Positions 34,842 to 43,488 of a DNA stretch of 64,000 bases are shown one piece after another. Each line of letters begins with the position of its first letter. Position 1 is the first letter of the stretch. The stretch lies in contig ONJQ01000029.1 of the NCBI GenBank assembly GCA_900318175.1, forward strand, positions 1 through 64,000, given 5' to 3'. The notes beneath the pieces were generated by a model, which saw only the letters and a list, made by a program, of their open reading frames with translations, did not search any database and was not told the origin of the DNA. The position numbers and the translations under genes were made by a program. The stretch comes from an uncultured Bacteroidales bacterium (lineage in GTDB: Bacteria; Bacteroidota; Bacteroidia; Bacteroidales; P3).

Positions 34842-36563
34842 ATGAGAAAAGCCGAATCACTAACGAGCAATCAGATCCTTGTAAAAAGCATTGTATCAAA
34901 GGAATTCAAGGAAGATGCAGCAAATTACAAAAATGAAAATGAATATTTTGAATTTTTTTCTGCTAGTCAGATTTTAAAAAATCTCAATCTTAGTAATGAA
35001 GAGATATCTGATGGTATTGTGGGCGGAGGTAATGATGGGGGGTGTGATGCAATATATGTATTATTAAATGGTGAACGAGTGACATCTGATATGTTGTCAG
35101 GTTTAAAAGTCACCAAAGGCTCAATACTTGAATTAATAATCATTCAAGCAAAAATGACAATGGGCTTTAGTGAAGATGCCATTATGAAATTCAAAACGAC
35201 ATCGGAGAACCTATTGCCACTTGATTGTGATAATAAAGAATATGAGAAACGATATAATGAGGATGTACTTGATGAATTTAAACTTTTTAGAGATATCATT
35301 ACTACATATATTACTAGTCAGATCGTTATCTCCATTAAATACTTCTATTCGACTTTAGCAGCCAATGATATTCATGAAAATGTAATTAACCAAAAAGATG
35401 AGCTGATTTTAAAAGTACGTGGTATATTCCCTACTGCAAAAGTTGCTTTTGATTTTGTTCATGCGGATGAACTAATGTCTTATTACAATAAAGATGTAGA
35501 TTTCACTGGTATACTAACTCTTTCAGAGAGTCCAATTTCTCTTGGAGGAAATGATTATGTTGCACTAATCAATTTGTCTAATTATTTTAATTTTATTGTA
35601 GACAATACTGGTAAACTACGATATGGCATTTTTGACTCTAACGTTAGAGATTATCAAGGAAATAATTCTGTGAACTCCGATATAGCCAATACGTTGTCTG
35701 AAAGAAATACAGAAACCGATTTTTGGTGGTTGAACAATGGCGTTACAATAATAGCGGAAGAATTAAGGCCAATAACAACAAAATCACTAGAAATAAAAAA
35801 TCCCGAAGTTGTTAATGGACTTCAGACATCAAGAGAGATATTCAATTACTTTTCTAAAGATTCTGGTTTGTTAGATTCGGAGAAAAGGAATATATTGGTT
35901 AGAATTATATGCCCGAAAGAAGAAAGTTCTAGAGATAAAGTAATATTTGCAACAAATAACCAAACCAGTATTCCGAAGTATTCATTAAGAGTTACTGATA
36001 ATATTCATCTCCAGATTGAAGGATATTTTAAAACAAAGGGGCTGTATTATGATAGGCGAAAAAACTACTATAAAAACAGAAATAAAAAGAGTTCGGAAAT
36101 AATAGGAGTTCCATTTTTGGCTCAATGCTTGATTACACTAGTGTTAAAGCAACCTGATTATGCGAGAGCTCGGCCCTCTTCGCTACTTGCTGATAATAAT
36201 ACATATCACTTGTTATATGAGGCATCCCCTAACCTTGAAGCTTATTACAGAGTGGCAAAAACCGGGAAAATAGTGAAGAATATTGTTGATTTATCGGAGG
36301 GGCTTGAGAGGTCTGAAAAAAGCGATATTCTTTTTTATGTATTGTATGCTGTCGTTTCCAAAAAGATGAAAACAACAGATATTACGTTTGACAAATTAAA
36401 AGATTTTGATTTTGAAACACTTTCGGATGAAGAAATAAACAATAGTAAAGAACTTGTATATCAACTATACAAAGAAGAAGGCGGAAATAGTCGAGTTGCA
36501 AAGAGCTCAACATTTATAAAAAAGGTAATTGATAAATTGAATATGCAACAAGAAACTTCTTGA
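34842..36563 (+). CDS. AIPR-family abortive-infection phage-resistance protein
   Basis: The 573-residue protein carries the AIPR hallmark FWWLNNGVTI (residues 294-303) and the VVNGLQTSREIF block that follows, then VRIICPKEESSRDKVIFATN. The N-terminal part contains GGGNDGGCDAIYV (about 60-72) and ELIIIQAK (about 98-105), a PD-(D/E)xK-like arrangement, which suggests a nuclease. The gene is strongly AT-rich compared with hsdM and hsdR, so it has probably come from elsewhere. It begins 20 bases after hsdS. In known cases AIPR proteins stop phage growth; the trigger here is unknown. Confidence 0.82.
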   Translation: MRKAESLTSNQILVKSIVSKEFKEDAANYKNENEYFEFFSASQILKNLNLSNEEISDGIVGGGNDGGCDAIYVLLNGERVTSDMLSGLKVTKGSILELIIIQAKMTMGFSEDAIMKFKTTSENLLPLDCDNKEYEKRYNEDVLDEFKLFRDIITTYITSQIVISIKYFYSTLAANDIHENVINQKDELILKVRGIFPTAKVAFDFVHADELMSYYNKDVDFTGILTLSESPISLGGNDYVALINLSNYFNFIVDNTGKLRYGIFDSNVRDYQGNNSVNSDIANTLSERNTETDFWWLNNGVTIIAEELRPITTKSLEIKNPEVVNGLQTSREIFNYFSKDSGLLDSEKRNILVRIICPKEESSRDKVIFATNNQTSIPKYSLRVTDNIHLQIEGYFKTKGLYYDRRKNYYKNRNKKSSEIIGVPFLAQCLITLVLKQPDYARARPSSLLADNNTYHLLYEASPNLEAYYRVAKTGKIVKNIVDLSEGLERSEKSDILFYVLYAVVSKKMKTTDITFDKLKDFDFETLSDEEINNSKELVYQLYKEEGGNSRVAKSSTFIKKVIDKLNMQQETS

Positions 36564-36759
36564 TGACATTTCTGATGAGGATGGTGGCATTTTTATATTA
36601 CTTTTTTATGTTATATAACAAAAAGAATATAGCAAAAATCAACCGATACTTAAGAATACCTCTGTGCATTTTATTATCGGTATTTCAAACAATAATTATC
36701 ATAAAACTACGTTATTCATTGAAAATAAAAAAGTCAAACTATTTTGTCAAAAAAGTCTA
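36564..36759. other. AT-rich 196-bp spacer between AIPR and ptuA-like genes
   Basis: This is the largest gap inside the operon. It contains no supported protein gene and no full TAnnTTTG promoter. Short inverted words are present, but no compelling non-coding RNA is seen. A 66-codon hydrophobic frame (36560-36760) has no family pattern and is not called. Confidence 0.4.
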
Positions 36760-38082
36760 ATGCGCGAAATTGATATTAAGAACTTCCGGTGTTACGGATC
36801 CAAAAGGATGGAATTCAGGAGCGGCGTTAACCTGCTGATTGGCGATAACGCTGTCGGTAAAACCTCTTTGTTGCGAGCATGCAACCTGGTAATCAATTCG
36901 TTCTTTTCAGGATACAGCGACGAGAATACCACATGGAGAAGTGCTGAGAACAATGATTTCAGAATTACTAGTGTCGCTGAGCAACCAGTTGAAATTGCAT
37001 TCAGATTGGGTGAGTGGGACCTGTTTCCACTAGAAATACCAAGTGCCAATGTACATATTATTCCAACATTGAATGATATTTATAAAATAGAGAAGAAGTC
37101 TAAAAAGAACTCACGAAATCTCGTTTCAGGACTTAATTCTCTAAAAATATACGCATCCAATCTCCAAAAGTATTCACACGTTTTGGTGGACGGAAAGGTC
37201 AAGCAGAATCACGTCTTGCCTGTTTATGGTTTTTTTTCGACTGAGGACATTCACTCCATTCGCAAGATTGACAAAGAAAAGTTCAAAAACCTCACCCCAA
37301 AGCCGTCATTCGGCTATTATGAAAGCTATGACTGCAAGGGACTGATGGACTGCTGGATTAAACGGTTACTTGTACTAAAAGAAGCAAAAAAGGGAGAAGA
37401 GGAAATAATAACAGTGAACAATGCCATCATAGAAGCACTAGGTCCACAAGGATGCAATATTATCGACGACATGGAAATTCGTCACAACGATGGAAAAGTC
37501 TATTTTCATTTTACTGACGAGCGTGAAATAGAATCGGGAATGCTCTCCGATGGTTATCGCAGACTGGTAAATATTGTGATGGATATTGCCATTCGGTGCG
37601 CTTTGCTGAATAAGACTATGTTCGGAAACAAATGCTACAAGGAAACTCACGGCACAGTTATCATCGATGAAATCGACGAACATCTCCACCCCTCTATTCA
37701 GGTTCGCATATTGAAAGCCCTGCAGAAGGCTTTCCCAAAAATACAGTTCATCGTTAGCACCCACTCACCCTTGGTGATTTCATCGGTAGAGTCTCATCCT
37801 TACAATGTTGTGTACAAACTTGGATATGATGATAAAACAAGAGAATATACCCATCATGAACTGAATGTTTATGGAATGGATGCCTCGACTATAATTGAGA
37901 CTTATATGGGGCAAGAGGCTCGTGATATTGATGTAAGCAACAATATCAAGGAAGTTCAATCTCTTATCGATAAACAAAAACTACCTGAAGCCAAAGCAGC
38001 ATTGATGGTTCTTGGACAGAAAATGGCACAGGGTGACCCGGAATTAGCCAAGATGGAAACACTAATATCTTTTCTTGAATAA
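36760..38082 (+). CDS. ptuA: PtuA-like AAA/ABC-type ATPase (Septu-like defence)
   Basis: The 440-residue OLD/SMC-like ATPase has Walker A GDNAVGKTS (residues 28-36), a signature-like SGMLSDGYRRLVNIVMDIA helix, Walker B VIIDEIDEHLHP at about 298-309 and the switch His in STHSPLVI near 335. This set and the downstream HNH nuclease match PtuA of Septu and the retron-associated ATPase. The C-terminal tail (EVQSLIDKQKLPEAKAAL) is also typical. The start at 36760 is chosen because MREIDIKNFRCYG is the normal N terminus; the upstream frame is AT-rich filler. It precedes the HNH gene by 5 bases. Confidence 0.82.
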   Translation: MREIDIKNFRCYGSKRMEFRSGVNLLIGDNAVGKTSLLRACNLVINSFFSGYSDENTTWRSAENNDFRITSVAEQPVEIAFRLGEWDLFPLEIPSANVHIIPTLNDIYKIEKKSKKNSRNLVSGLNSLKIYASNLQKYSHVLVDGKVKQNHVLPVYGFFSTEDIHSIRKIDKEKFKNLTPKPSFGYYESYDCKGLMDCWIKRLLVLKEAKKGEEEIITVNNAIIEALGPQGCNIIDDMEIRHNDGKVYFHFTDEREIESGMLSDGYRRLVNIVMDIAIRCALLNKTMFGNKCYKETHGTVIIDEIDEHLHPSIQVRILKALQKAFPKIQFIVSTHSPLVISSVESHPYNVVYKLGYDDKTREYTHHELNVYGMDASTIIETYMGQEARDIDVSNNIKEVQSLIDKQKLPEAKAALMVLGQKMAQGDPELAKMETLISFLE

Positions 38083-38087
38083 CTACT

Positions 38088-38765
38088 ATGATACTGATAA
38101 AAAAGAGCAAAGAACCCCAAAAGTGGACTGAATACCGTTCCACTCCAGGAGTCGATTATCAAGCAATTCCAGAATTGGTGGATTCGCTATTGAAAGAGCA
38201 GGGATATATCTGTGCATATTGCATGAGGAGGATTCCCACAAAAGATAGAGTATACAATAAAGACGGGGTTACTTTTAGCGAGACAAAAGAAGACCATCGA
38301 GTCGAGCATATCAAGAGTAGAGTGAAACATGATGATCTGAAACTCAATTATACTAATATGGTCATCTGCTGTCCAGGGCATATCGGTGATGAGCCCCATT
38401 GCGACAGGTTGAAAGGCAGTGAAGACATCTCATTCTCACCACTTGATACTATGTTCATAAATACTCTTTCTTATACTACTGATGGTAAAATTGAATCTTC
38501 GAATCATGCATATCAGACCGAAATAGAGAATATTCTCAACTTGAACACCAAACTGCTGATGCTTGGACGGAAAGAGGCAAGGGATGAAGCAATCAAGAAT
38601 GTCAACTATTTGTGCAAAAAAAATGGCACATGGAACAAGGCTGCAATTGAAAGGTGTCTGGCAAAGTATGATAATATGCATGTGAATGGCAATAAAAAAG
38701 AGTACTATCCATATTGCGGAATCATTTCATGGTATCTTAGAAAGAAACTAAAACAGCTTTCATAA
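38088..38765 (+). CDS. ptuB: PtuB-like HNH endonuclease (TIGR02646 type)
   Basis: The 225-residue HNH nuclease has a zinc pair C42-x2-C45 (CAYCMRR), the HNH core EDHRVEHIKSR (His70/His74) and N-x3-CCPGHIGDEPHCDRLKG (about 90-110). This fits the retron/Septu-type HNH family. With the ATPase upstream it forms a PtuAB pair; the ATPase is thought to sense and control the nuclease. It lies between ptuA (5-base gap) and hsdR (21-base gap). Confidence 0.85.
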   Translation: MILIKKSKEPQKWTEYRSTPGVDYQAIPELVDSLLKEQGYICAYCMRRIPTKDRVYNKDGVTFSETKEDHRVEHIKSRVKHDDLKLNYTNMVICCPGHIGDEPHCDRLKGSEDISFSPLDTMFINTLSYTTDGKIESSNHAYQTEIENILNLNTKLLMLGRKEARDEAIKNVNYLCKKNGTWNKAAIERCLAKYDNMHVNGNKKEYYPYCGIISWYLRKKLKQLS

Positions 38766-38786
38766 AAGAAAAGATAAAGCGATACT

Positions 38787-41700
38787 ATGTCATACGATTA
38801 TAGCGAAGACCAACTGATACAGAAAAGCACCGCCGACTTCATGGAGAAGGAGTTGGGGTGGACGAGCATATATGCTTTCGACAAAGAGGTGCTTGGCCCT
38901 GACGGCACCCTTGGTCGCAACAGTTACCACGAGGTGTTGCTGCTACGCCATTTACGCAAGGCGTTGAAGACGCTGAATCCGTGGCTGACGGACAAGCAGA
39001 TGCAGGAGGCTGTGGAGCGTATGACGGAATACATGAGCAGCCAGACGCTGATGCAGATTAATGAGCAGAAGTATCAGTACATTAAAGATGGTGTGCCTGT
39101 GACTCGTGTAAAACCGAGCGGAGAGACGGAAGAGGTGAAGGCTAAGGTCATCGACTTTGCTTCGCCCAACAAGAACGAGTTTCTCTGTGTGCGTGAGCTA
39201 TGGGTGCATGGGGCTTTGTATCGCCGTAGGGCCGACATTGTAGGTTTCGTGAACGGTCTGCCACTGCTCTTTATGGAGCTGAAAAACCATGATGTGGAGG
39301 TACGGAGTGCTTTTGACGATAACTACCGCGACTATCTCGACACCATTCCCCAGCTGTTTCGGTTCAACGCCTTGATTATGTTCAGCAACGGCTTGGAAGC
39401 CCGTGTGGGAACAATAGACTCGAAGTGGGAGTTCTTCCATGAGTGGAAACGCTTGAACGAGATGGAGACTGGCAACATAGAGCTGCCCACTATGTTGAAG
39501 GGTATCTGCAAGAAAGAGTATTTCCTCGACCTGCTGGAGAACTTTATCCTCTACGACCACAGCGAAGGCACCACCGTGAAGATTCTGGCACGCAACCACC
39601 AGTATTTGGGGGTGAACCAGGCGGTGGAGATGTACCGCAACCGCAAGTATGTGAACGGAAAGCTAGGCGTGTTTTGGCACACACAGGGCAGCGGCAAGAG
39701 CTATTCGATGCTGTTTCTGGCACAGAAGATAAGGCGCAAGTTTGAAGGCTCACCCACCATTCTTGTGCTGACCGACCGAGACGAACTAAACAAGCAGATA
39801 AGCAACACTTTTGAAAACTGCGGGCTGTTGGGCAATGTAAAAGCCAAAAAATTTATAGCCAGCAGTGGCGAGGACTTGGTGACAAAACTACGTGGCAATC
39901 CTTCGTTTATCTTCTCGTTGATGCAGAAATTCAACGACCCCAAAGCAGAGCCCATCTATCCCGACCATGACATCATTGTGATGAGCGACGAGGCACACCG
40001 CACACAGAACGGAATCTTCGCCGACAACCTTATGCATCTGCTACCGACTGCCAACCGCATCGGCTTTACAGGAACACCTCTCTTGAAAAACGATCATATC
40101 ACTGAGCGGACCTTTGGCGGTTATGTGAGTATCTACGACTTCAAACGGGCAGTAGAGGACAAAGCCACCGTACCGCTCTTTTATGAGAACAGAGGAGAAC
40201 GGCTGCAAGAGCTGAAGAACCCCGAAATCAATGAGGAGATAGCTGCAGCTTTGGAACAGGCTGGGGATATGGATGCTTCACAGCTGGCCAAGTTGGAGCG
40301 TGAATTTGCCAGAGAGGTGCATCTGCTCACTGCCAAAAAGCGTTTGCGCATCGTGGCACAGGATTTCGTACGCCACTACAGCGACCTGTGGACTTCGGGT
40401 AAGGCGATGTTTGTATGCTACAACAAGGTGACGTGCGTACAGATGTACAACTACGCCCAGGAATACTGGCAGCAAGAGATAAAACGCCTGCAAGTGACCA
40501 TCGACAAATGTGATTCGCAACAGGAAGTACAGGAGATGCGCCGCAAACTGGCGTGGATGCAGGAAACGGAAATGGCCGTGGTGGTATCGCAGGAGCAGAA
40601 CGAGATACAGACTTTCCAGAAATGGGGACTCGACATACTGCCTCATCGCGAGAAGATGGAGAAACGCGAGCTGGACAAGGAATTCAAAGACCCCGACTCG
40701 AAGTTCCGAGTGGTGTTTGTCTGTGCTATGTGGCTGACAGGTTTCGACGTGAAAACGCTTTCGTGCCTTTATCTCGACAAACCCATGAAAGCTCATACGC
40801 TGATGCAGACCATCGCACGTGCCAACCGAGTAGCAGAGGGCAAGACAAACGGACTGGTGGTTGACTATATAGGCATCGTCAAAGCTTTACGTCAGGCATT
40901 GGCCGACTATACCGCCAATCCGGAAGGGCATGAAGGCGGAAACGACCCGACGGTTAACAAAGAGGAACTAATCAAACATGTCGTAGAAGCCATTGATGCC
41001 GCTAAGTCATTCTTGAAAGAACATGAGATTGAACTGGACAGTTTAATTCATGCTAAAGATGGTTTTGTTAGACTCGTGTTGTTAAAGGAGGCCGCTAACG
41101 CCATGTGTGAGACGCTGGAGATAAGAAAAACCTATTGTACTTTTGCCTCTACGTTGTTGAATCTATGGAAATATCTCGACCGTGAGGACATCACACATGA
41201 AATGAAACAGCAGAAGGATGCCATAGAGGCCATCTACAAAGAGTTGCAAAAAAAACGCAAGCATGCGGATATCACCGACCTCAGTGTGGCTATCAGCGAG
41301 ATAATAAATGAGCACATCGAAATGGAAGAAGTTGAGATAGCTGACATCGATCCGTTCAGGCGTTTTGACATCAGCGGCATCAACTTTGAATTATTACGCC
41401 GTGAGTTTGCCCGAAGCCGTGAAAAGAATCTGGTCATGAAAGATATTCAGGAACTATTGCAGGAACGTATAGCCAGAATGCTTGCAGCCAATCCTTCGCG
41501 CATCAATTTTTACGAGAAATACCAACAAATCATTTCGGACTACAACAAAGAGCAAGACAGGGTGACAATTGAGAATACTTTTGAAGAACTGATGAAGTTG
41601 TCGAATGACTTGGAAGAGGAAGAAAAACGATATATTCGTGAAGGCTTTGAAAATGATGAGCAATTGTCGCTGTATGACGTACTGATGAAAGACAATCTCA

Positions 41701-41939
41701 CGAAAGAGGATATCAAAAAGATAAAGAAGGTTGCAAAGGAGCTACTGGAAAAAATCAAGACATTATTGTCCCAAATGGACCACCCCTTCGACAAAGATGA
41801 AACCAAGGCTACACTGAACATTACCATTCGCGACATCTTGTGGAGAAGGCTACCCGACAGTTATCCCGACGAGAGCATCATCTTCTACCGCGATGCTGTA
41901 TACAACTACTTCAGACAGCGATATAGCAATGTGGCATAA
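38787..41939 (+). CDS. hsdR: Type I restriction endonuclease / translocase subunit
   Basis: The 1050-residue subunit has an N-terminal PD-(D/E)xK nuclease (ADIVGFVN with Asp150, then MELK with Glu164 and Lys166), a superfamily 2 translocase with Walker A TQGSGKS (about 299-305), DEAH (401-404) and FTGTP, and a C-terminal helical assembly domain. All catalytic motifs are intact. It cuts unmethylated DNA after translocation. GC content returns toward the host level in its first two thirds. It is the last gene of the operon and ends 147 bases before the right tatD repeat. Confidence 0.96.
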   Translation: MSYDYSEDQLIQKSTADFMEKELGWTSIYAFDKEVLGPDGTLGRNSYHEVLLLRHLRKALKTLNPWLTDKQMQEAVERMTEYMSSQTLMQINEQKYQYIKDGVPVTRVKPSGETEEVKAKVIDFASPNKNEFLCVRELWVHGALYRRRADIVGFVNGLPLLFMELKNHDVEVRSAFDDNYRDYLDTIPQLFRFNALIMFSNGLEARVGTIDSKWEFFHEWKRLNEMETGNIELPTMLKGICKKEYFLDLLENFILYDHSEGTTVKILARNHQYLGVNQAVEMYRNRKYVNGKLGVFWHTQGSGKSYSMLFLAQKIRRKFEGSPTILVLTDRDELNKQISNTFENCGLLGNVKAKKFIASSGEDLVTKLRGNPSFIFSLMQKFNDPKAEPIYPDHDIIVMSDEAHRTQNGIFADNLMHLLPTANRIGFTGTPLLKNDHITERTFGGYVSIYDFKRAVEDKATVPLFYENRGERLQELKNPEINEEIAAALEQAGDMDASQLAKLEREFAREVHLLTAKKRLRIVAQDFVRHYSDLWTSGKAMFVCYNKVTCVQMYNYAQEYWQQEIKRLQVTIDKCDSQQEVQEMRRKLAWMQETEMAVVVSQEQNEIQTFQKWGLDILPHREKMEKRELDKEFKDPDSKFRVVFVCAMWLTGFDVKTLSCLYLDKPMKAHTLMQTIARANRVAEGKTNGLVVDYIGIVKALRQALADYTANPEGHEGGNDPTVNKEELIKHVVEAIDAAKSFLKEHEIELDSLIHAKDGFVRLVLLKEAANAMCETLEIRKTYCTFASTLLNLWKYLDREDITHEMKQQKDAIEAIYKELQKKRKHADITDLSVAISEIINEHIEMEEVEIADIDPFRRFDISGINFELLRREFARSREKNLVMKDIQELLQERIARMLAANPSRINFYEKYQQIISDYNKEQDRVTIENTFEELMKLSNDLEEEEKRYIREGFENDEQLSLYDVLMKDNLTKEDIKKIKKVAKELLEKIKTLLSQMDHPFDKDETKATLNITIRDILWRRLPDSYPDESIIFYRDAVYNYFRQRYSNVA

Positions 41940-42086
41940 TTGTTGAAAAGAAACCTGTTTCTTTGCACCCGAAATAGAGTTGCAGGCGTTACAGTGTAAC
42001 GGTGTAACAGCTCGAAAAGATTGCCCGGCAGGGGAATGGTGTCGGGCTAAACCTAACTGTAACGCTGTAACGCTTGGTGTTGGGGG
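41940..42086. other. Right island junction with GTTACA-type inverted repeats
   Basis: It contains the perfect palindrome GTTACAGTGTAAC (41988-42000), GCGTTACAG (41986-41994) and two inverted copies CTGTAACGC (42057-42065, 42065-42073). TTTCTTTG at 41959-41966 resembles a -7 box. It ends at the 99-bp tatD repeat. Confidence 0.55.
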
Positions 42087-42185
42087 AGGGGAGATAGGCC
42101 TTGATCTGTATTGGGACAAAACCTACTTGGAGCAGCAACGCGAGGTGCTGAAGCAGCAGATGCGGTGGGCAAGGGAATTGGGCTT
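42087..42185 (+). repeat. 99-bp direct repeat, right copy (tatD segment)
   Basis: Identical to 28577-28675. It is followed by a tatD 3-prime part that differs from copy 1 at many synonymous positions, and by a different deletion end point. Confidence 0.92.
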
Positions 42186-42522
42186 CCTGAACTTCGGCAC
42201 CTACAAAGGTGTCATGCACTGCTTCGGGGGCAGCGTGCAGCAGGCCCATAAAGCCGTCGAGATGGGTTTCCACCTCGGTATCGGCGGCGTGGTGACCTTC
42301 AAGAATGCCACTATGGCCGAGGTCGTAGCTTCGGTGCCCCTCCAAAGTATCCTGTTGGAGACCGATGCTCCCTACCTTGCTCCCGTGCCCTATCGCGGCA
42401 AACGCAATGAGAGTGCCTACATCCCTGTCATAGCCGAGAAAATTGCAGCCCTCAAAGGTGTCTCCATCGCCGAAGTGGACGAGGTGACATCTGCCTCGGC
42501 CACCGTTCTGTTTGGTCTGTAA
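42087..42522 (+). pseudogene. tatD: TatD-family hydrolase, 3-prime part (copy 2)
   Basis: The frame reads GEIGLDLYWDKT to MRWARELG in the repeat and then FLNFGTYKGVMHCFGGSVQQ. It keeps the HCF-G motif that copy 1 lacks, but still misses about 24 residues with the H-x-R strand. It ends in the usual LLETDAPYLAPVPYRGKRNE and TSASATVLFGL. There is no start codon or N-terminal half. It stands 12 bases from the convergent outer-membrane gene, so it is probably the native 3-prime end of the host tatD. Confidence 0.8.
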
Positions 42523-42533
42523 TGGCCGCAGTA

Positions 42534-43313
42534 CTATAGGCGATAGCCTATCCGGGCTATGAACATCAAGGGGTTTATGAAGTCGCCTTTAAACACCATG
42601 CTTCCCTGTTGGAGAGACCTGTCCCCAGCGGCCCGATAGTTGAAGTCCTCATAACCCTCAATCAGAACAGCCCCCATGCCCCACAATCCCAGGTCGGCCA
42701 GCCAGTGCCGGCTCTCTGTCAGTCCCACTGCCACCCGCCAGGCGGCCGTCACCTTAGTGCTGTAGTGGTCCACATAAGAGTAGTCATATAGTTGCAAGTT
42801 GCCAACCTCGATAGGTTGGGTGCCGCCCAGCATCTCTGCACTGCGGTTGGTAATGATGTTGAAGCCCAAGCCGGCCTGTGCTGTAACATAGAAATTGTAC
42901 TTCTGGTTGATGGGGGTCTCGTAATGGAGGCCCGCCAGCACGGGGATATGTAGAAAAAGGGGCTGGGTAAGCTTCACGGTGGCAAAATTGCGGCGCAGAT
43001 TGGCCAGAGTAGTGATGCGGTTGACTCTGATTTCGGAGTTCACCCCATTGATGACCAAGTCGGTGCTGAGGGCTATGCTCATCCGGCTGCTGTCGCGGGT
43101 GGGAATGTGGTAAGCCATACCCAGGTTGCCTCCCATTCCAGCACCGGCCAGGCTGCCGCCTGTCGTCAGTGCCCACCTGTTGCTGGCAAGGTCGGCTTTG
43201 GCATAATCGCCCAGCGGCAATGTCCATCCGGCATAAAAGTTCCACCTGTCATGTTGCGCTGCGGATGTGAAGGCCAGGGCCGCAAAAAGGATAGTTGCAA
43301 TTGCTTTCTTCAT
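42534..43313 (-). CDS. Exported outer-membrane beta-barrel-like protein
   Basis: The 259-residue protein has a signal peptide (MKKAIATILFAALAFTSAA). It is built of alternating amphipathic strands with aromatic ends (WNFYAGWTLPLGDYAK, LTQPLFLHIPVLAGLHYE, YNFYVTAQAGLGFNI) and a C-terminal strand ending in IARIGYRL, as in PorT/OmpW-like barrels of Bacteroidetes. Function is unknown. It converges on the tatD 3-prime fragment with 11 bases between the stops. Confidence 0.78.
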   Translation of the reverse strand: MKKAIATILFAALAFTSAAQHDRWNFYAGWTLPLGDYAKADLASNRWALTTGGSLAGAGMGGNLGMAYHIPTRDSSRMSIALSTDLVINGVNSEIRVNRITTLANLRRNFATVKLTQPLFLHIPVLAGLHYETPINQKYNFYVTAQAGLGFNIITNRSAEMLGGTQPIEVGNLQLYDYSYVDHYSTKVTAAWRVAVGLTESRHWLADLGLWGMGAVLIEGYEDFNYRAAGDRSLQQGSMVFKGDFINPLMFIARIGYRL

Positions 43314-43432
43314 AGGATGAATGCTGTTTTTATCATTGCCACGATAAACGCAAAAAGGGGGGAGATATTACATGGCGGTACATTTTTTTCGGTCAAAGGC
43401 ACAATAAAACTGCATGAATGAAAAAAAATATG

Positions 43433-43440
43433 TAAATTTG
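43433..43440 (+). promoter_or_regulatory. Bacteroidetes -7 promoter element for rnfA
   Basis: TAAATTTG fits TAnnTTTG and stands about 50 bases before the ATG at 43489. Confidence 0.55.
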
Positions 43441-43488
43441 CAGTCCGAATATAATATCAAAATTGTAGAATAAAACTTTAATAATACT

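Noticed and set aside
36560..36760. 66-codon hydrophobic frame between AIPR and ptuA
   Set aside because: Its make-up follows from AT-rich DNA, and there is no known small protein of this kind. It overlaps the AIPR stop only by chance.
36760..38765. PtuAB pair as part of a retron
   Set aside because: No reverse transcriptase or msr-msd-like structure is present nearby, so a Septu-like reading is preferred.
28676..42086. Conjugative element or prophage
   Set aside because: No integrase, transposase, relaxase or structural phage gene is visible between the tatD repeats.
41980..42522. 180-codon frame as a functional TatD gene
   Set aside because: It would start at a TTG in the island junction, has no TatD N terminus and misses the H-x-R strand.
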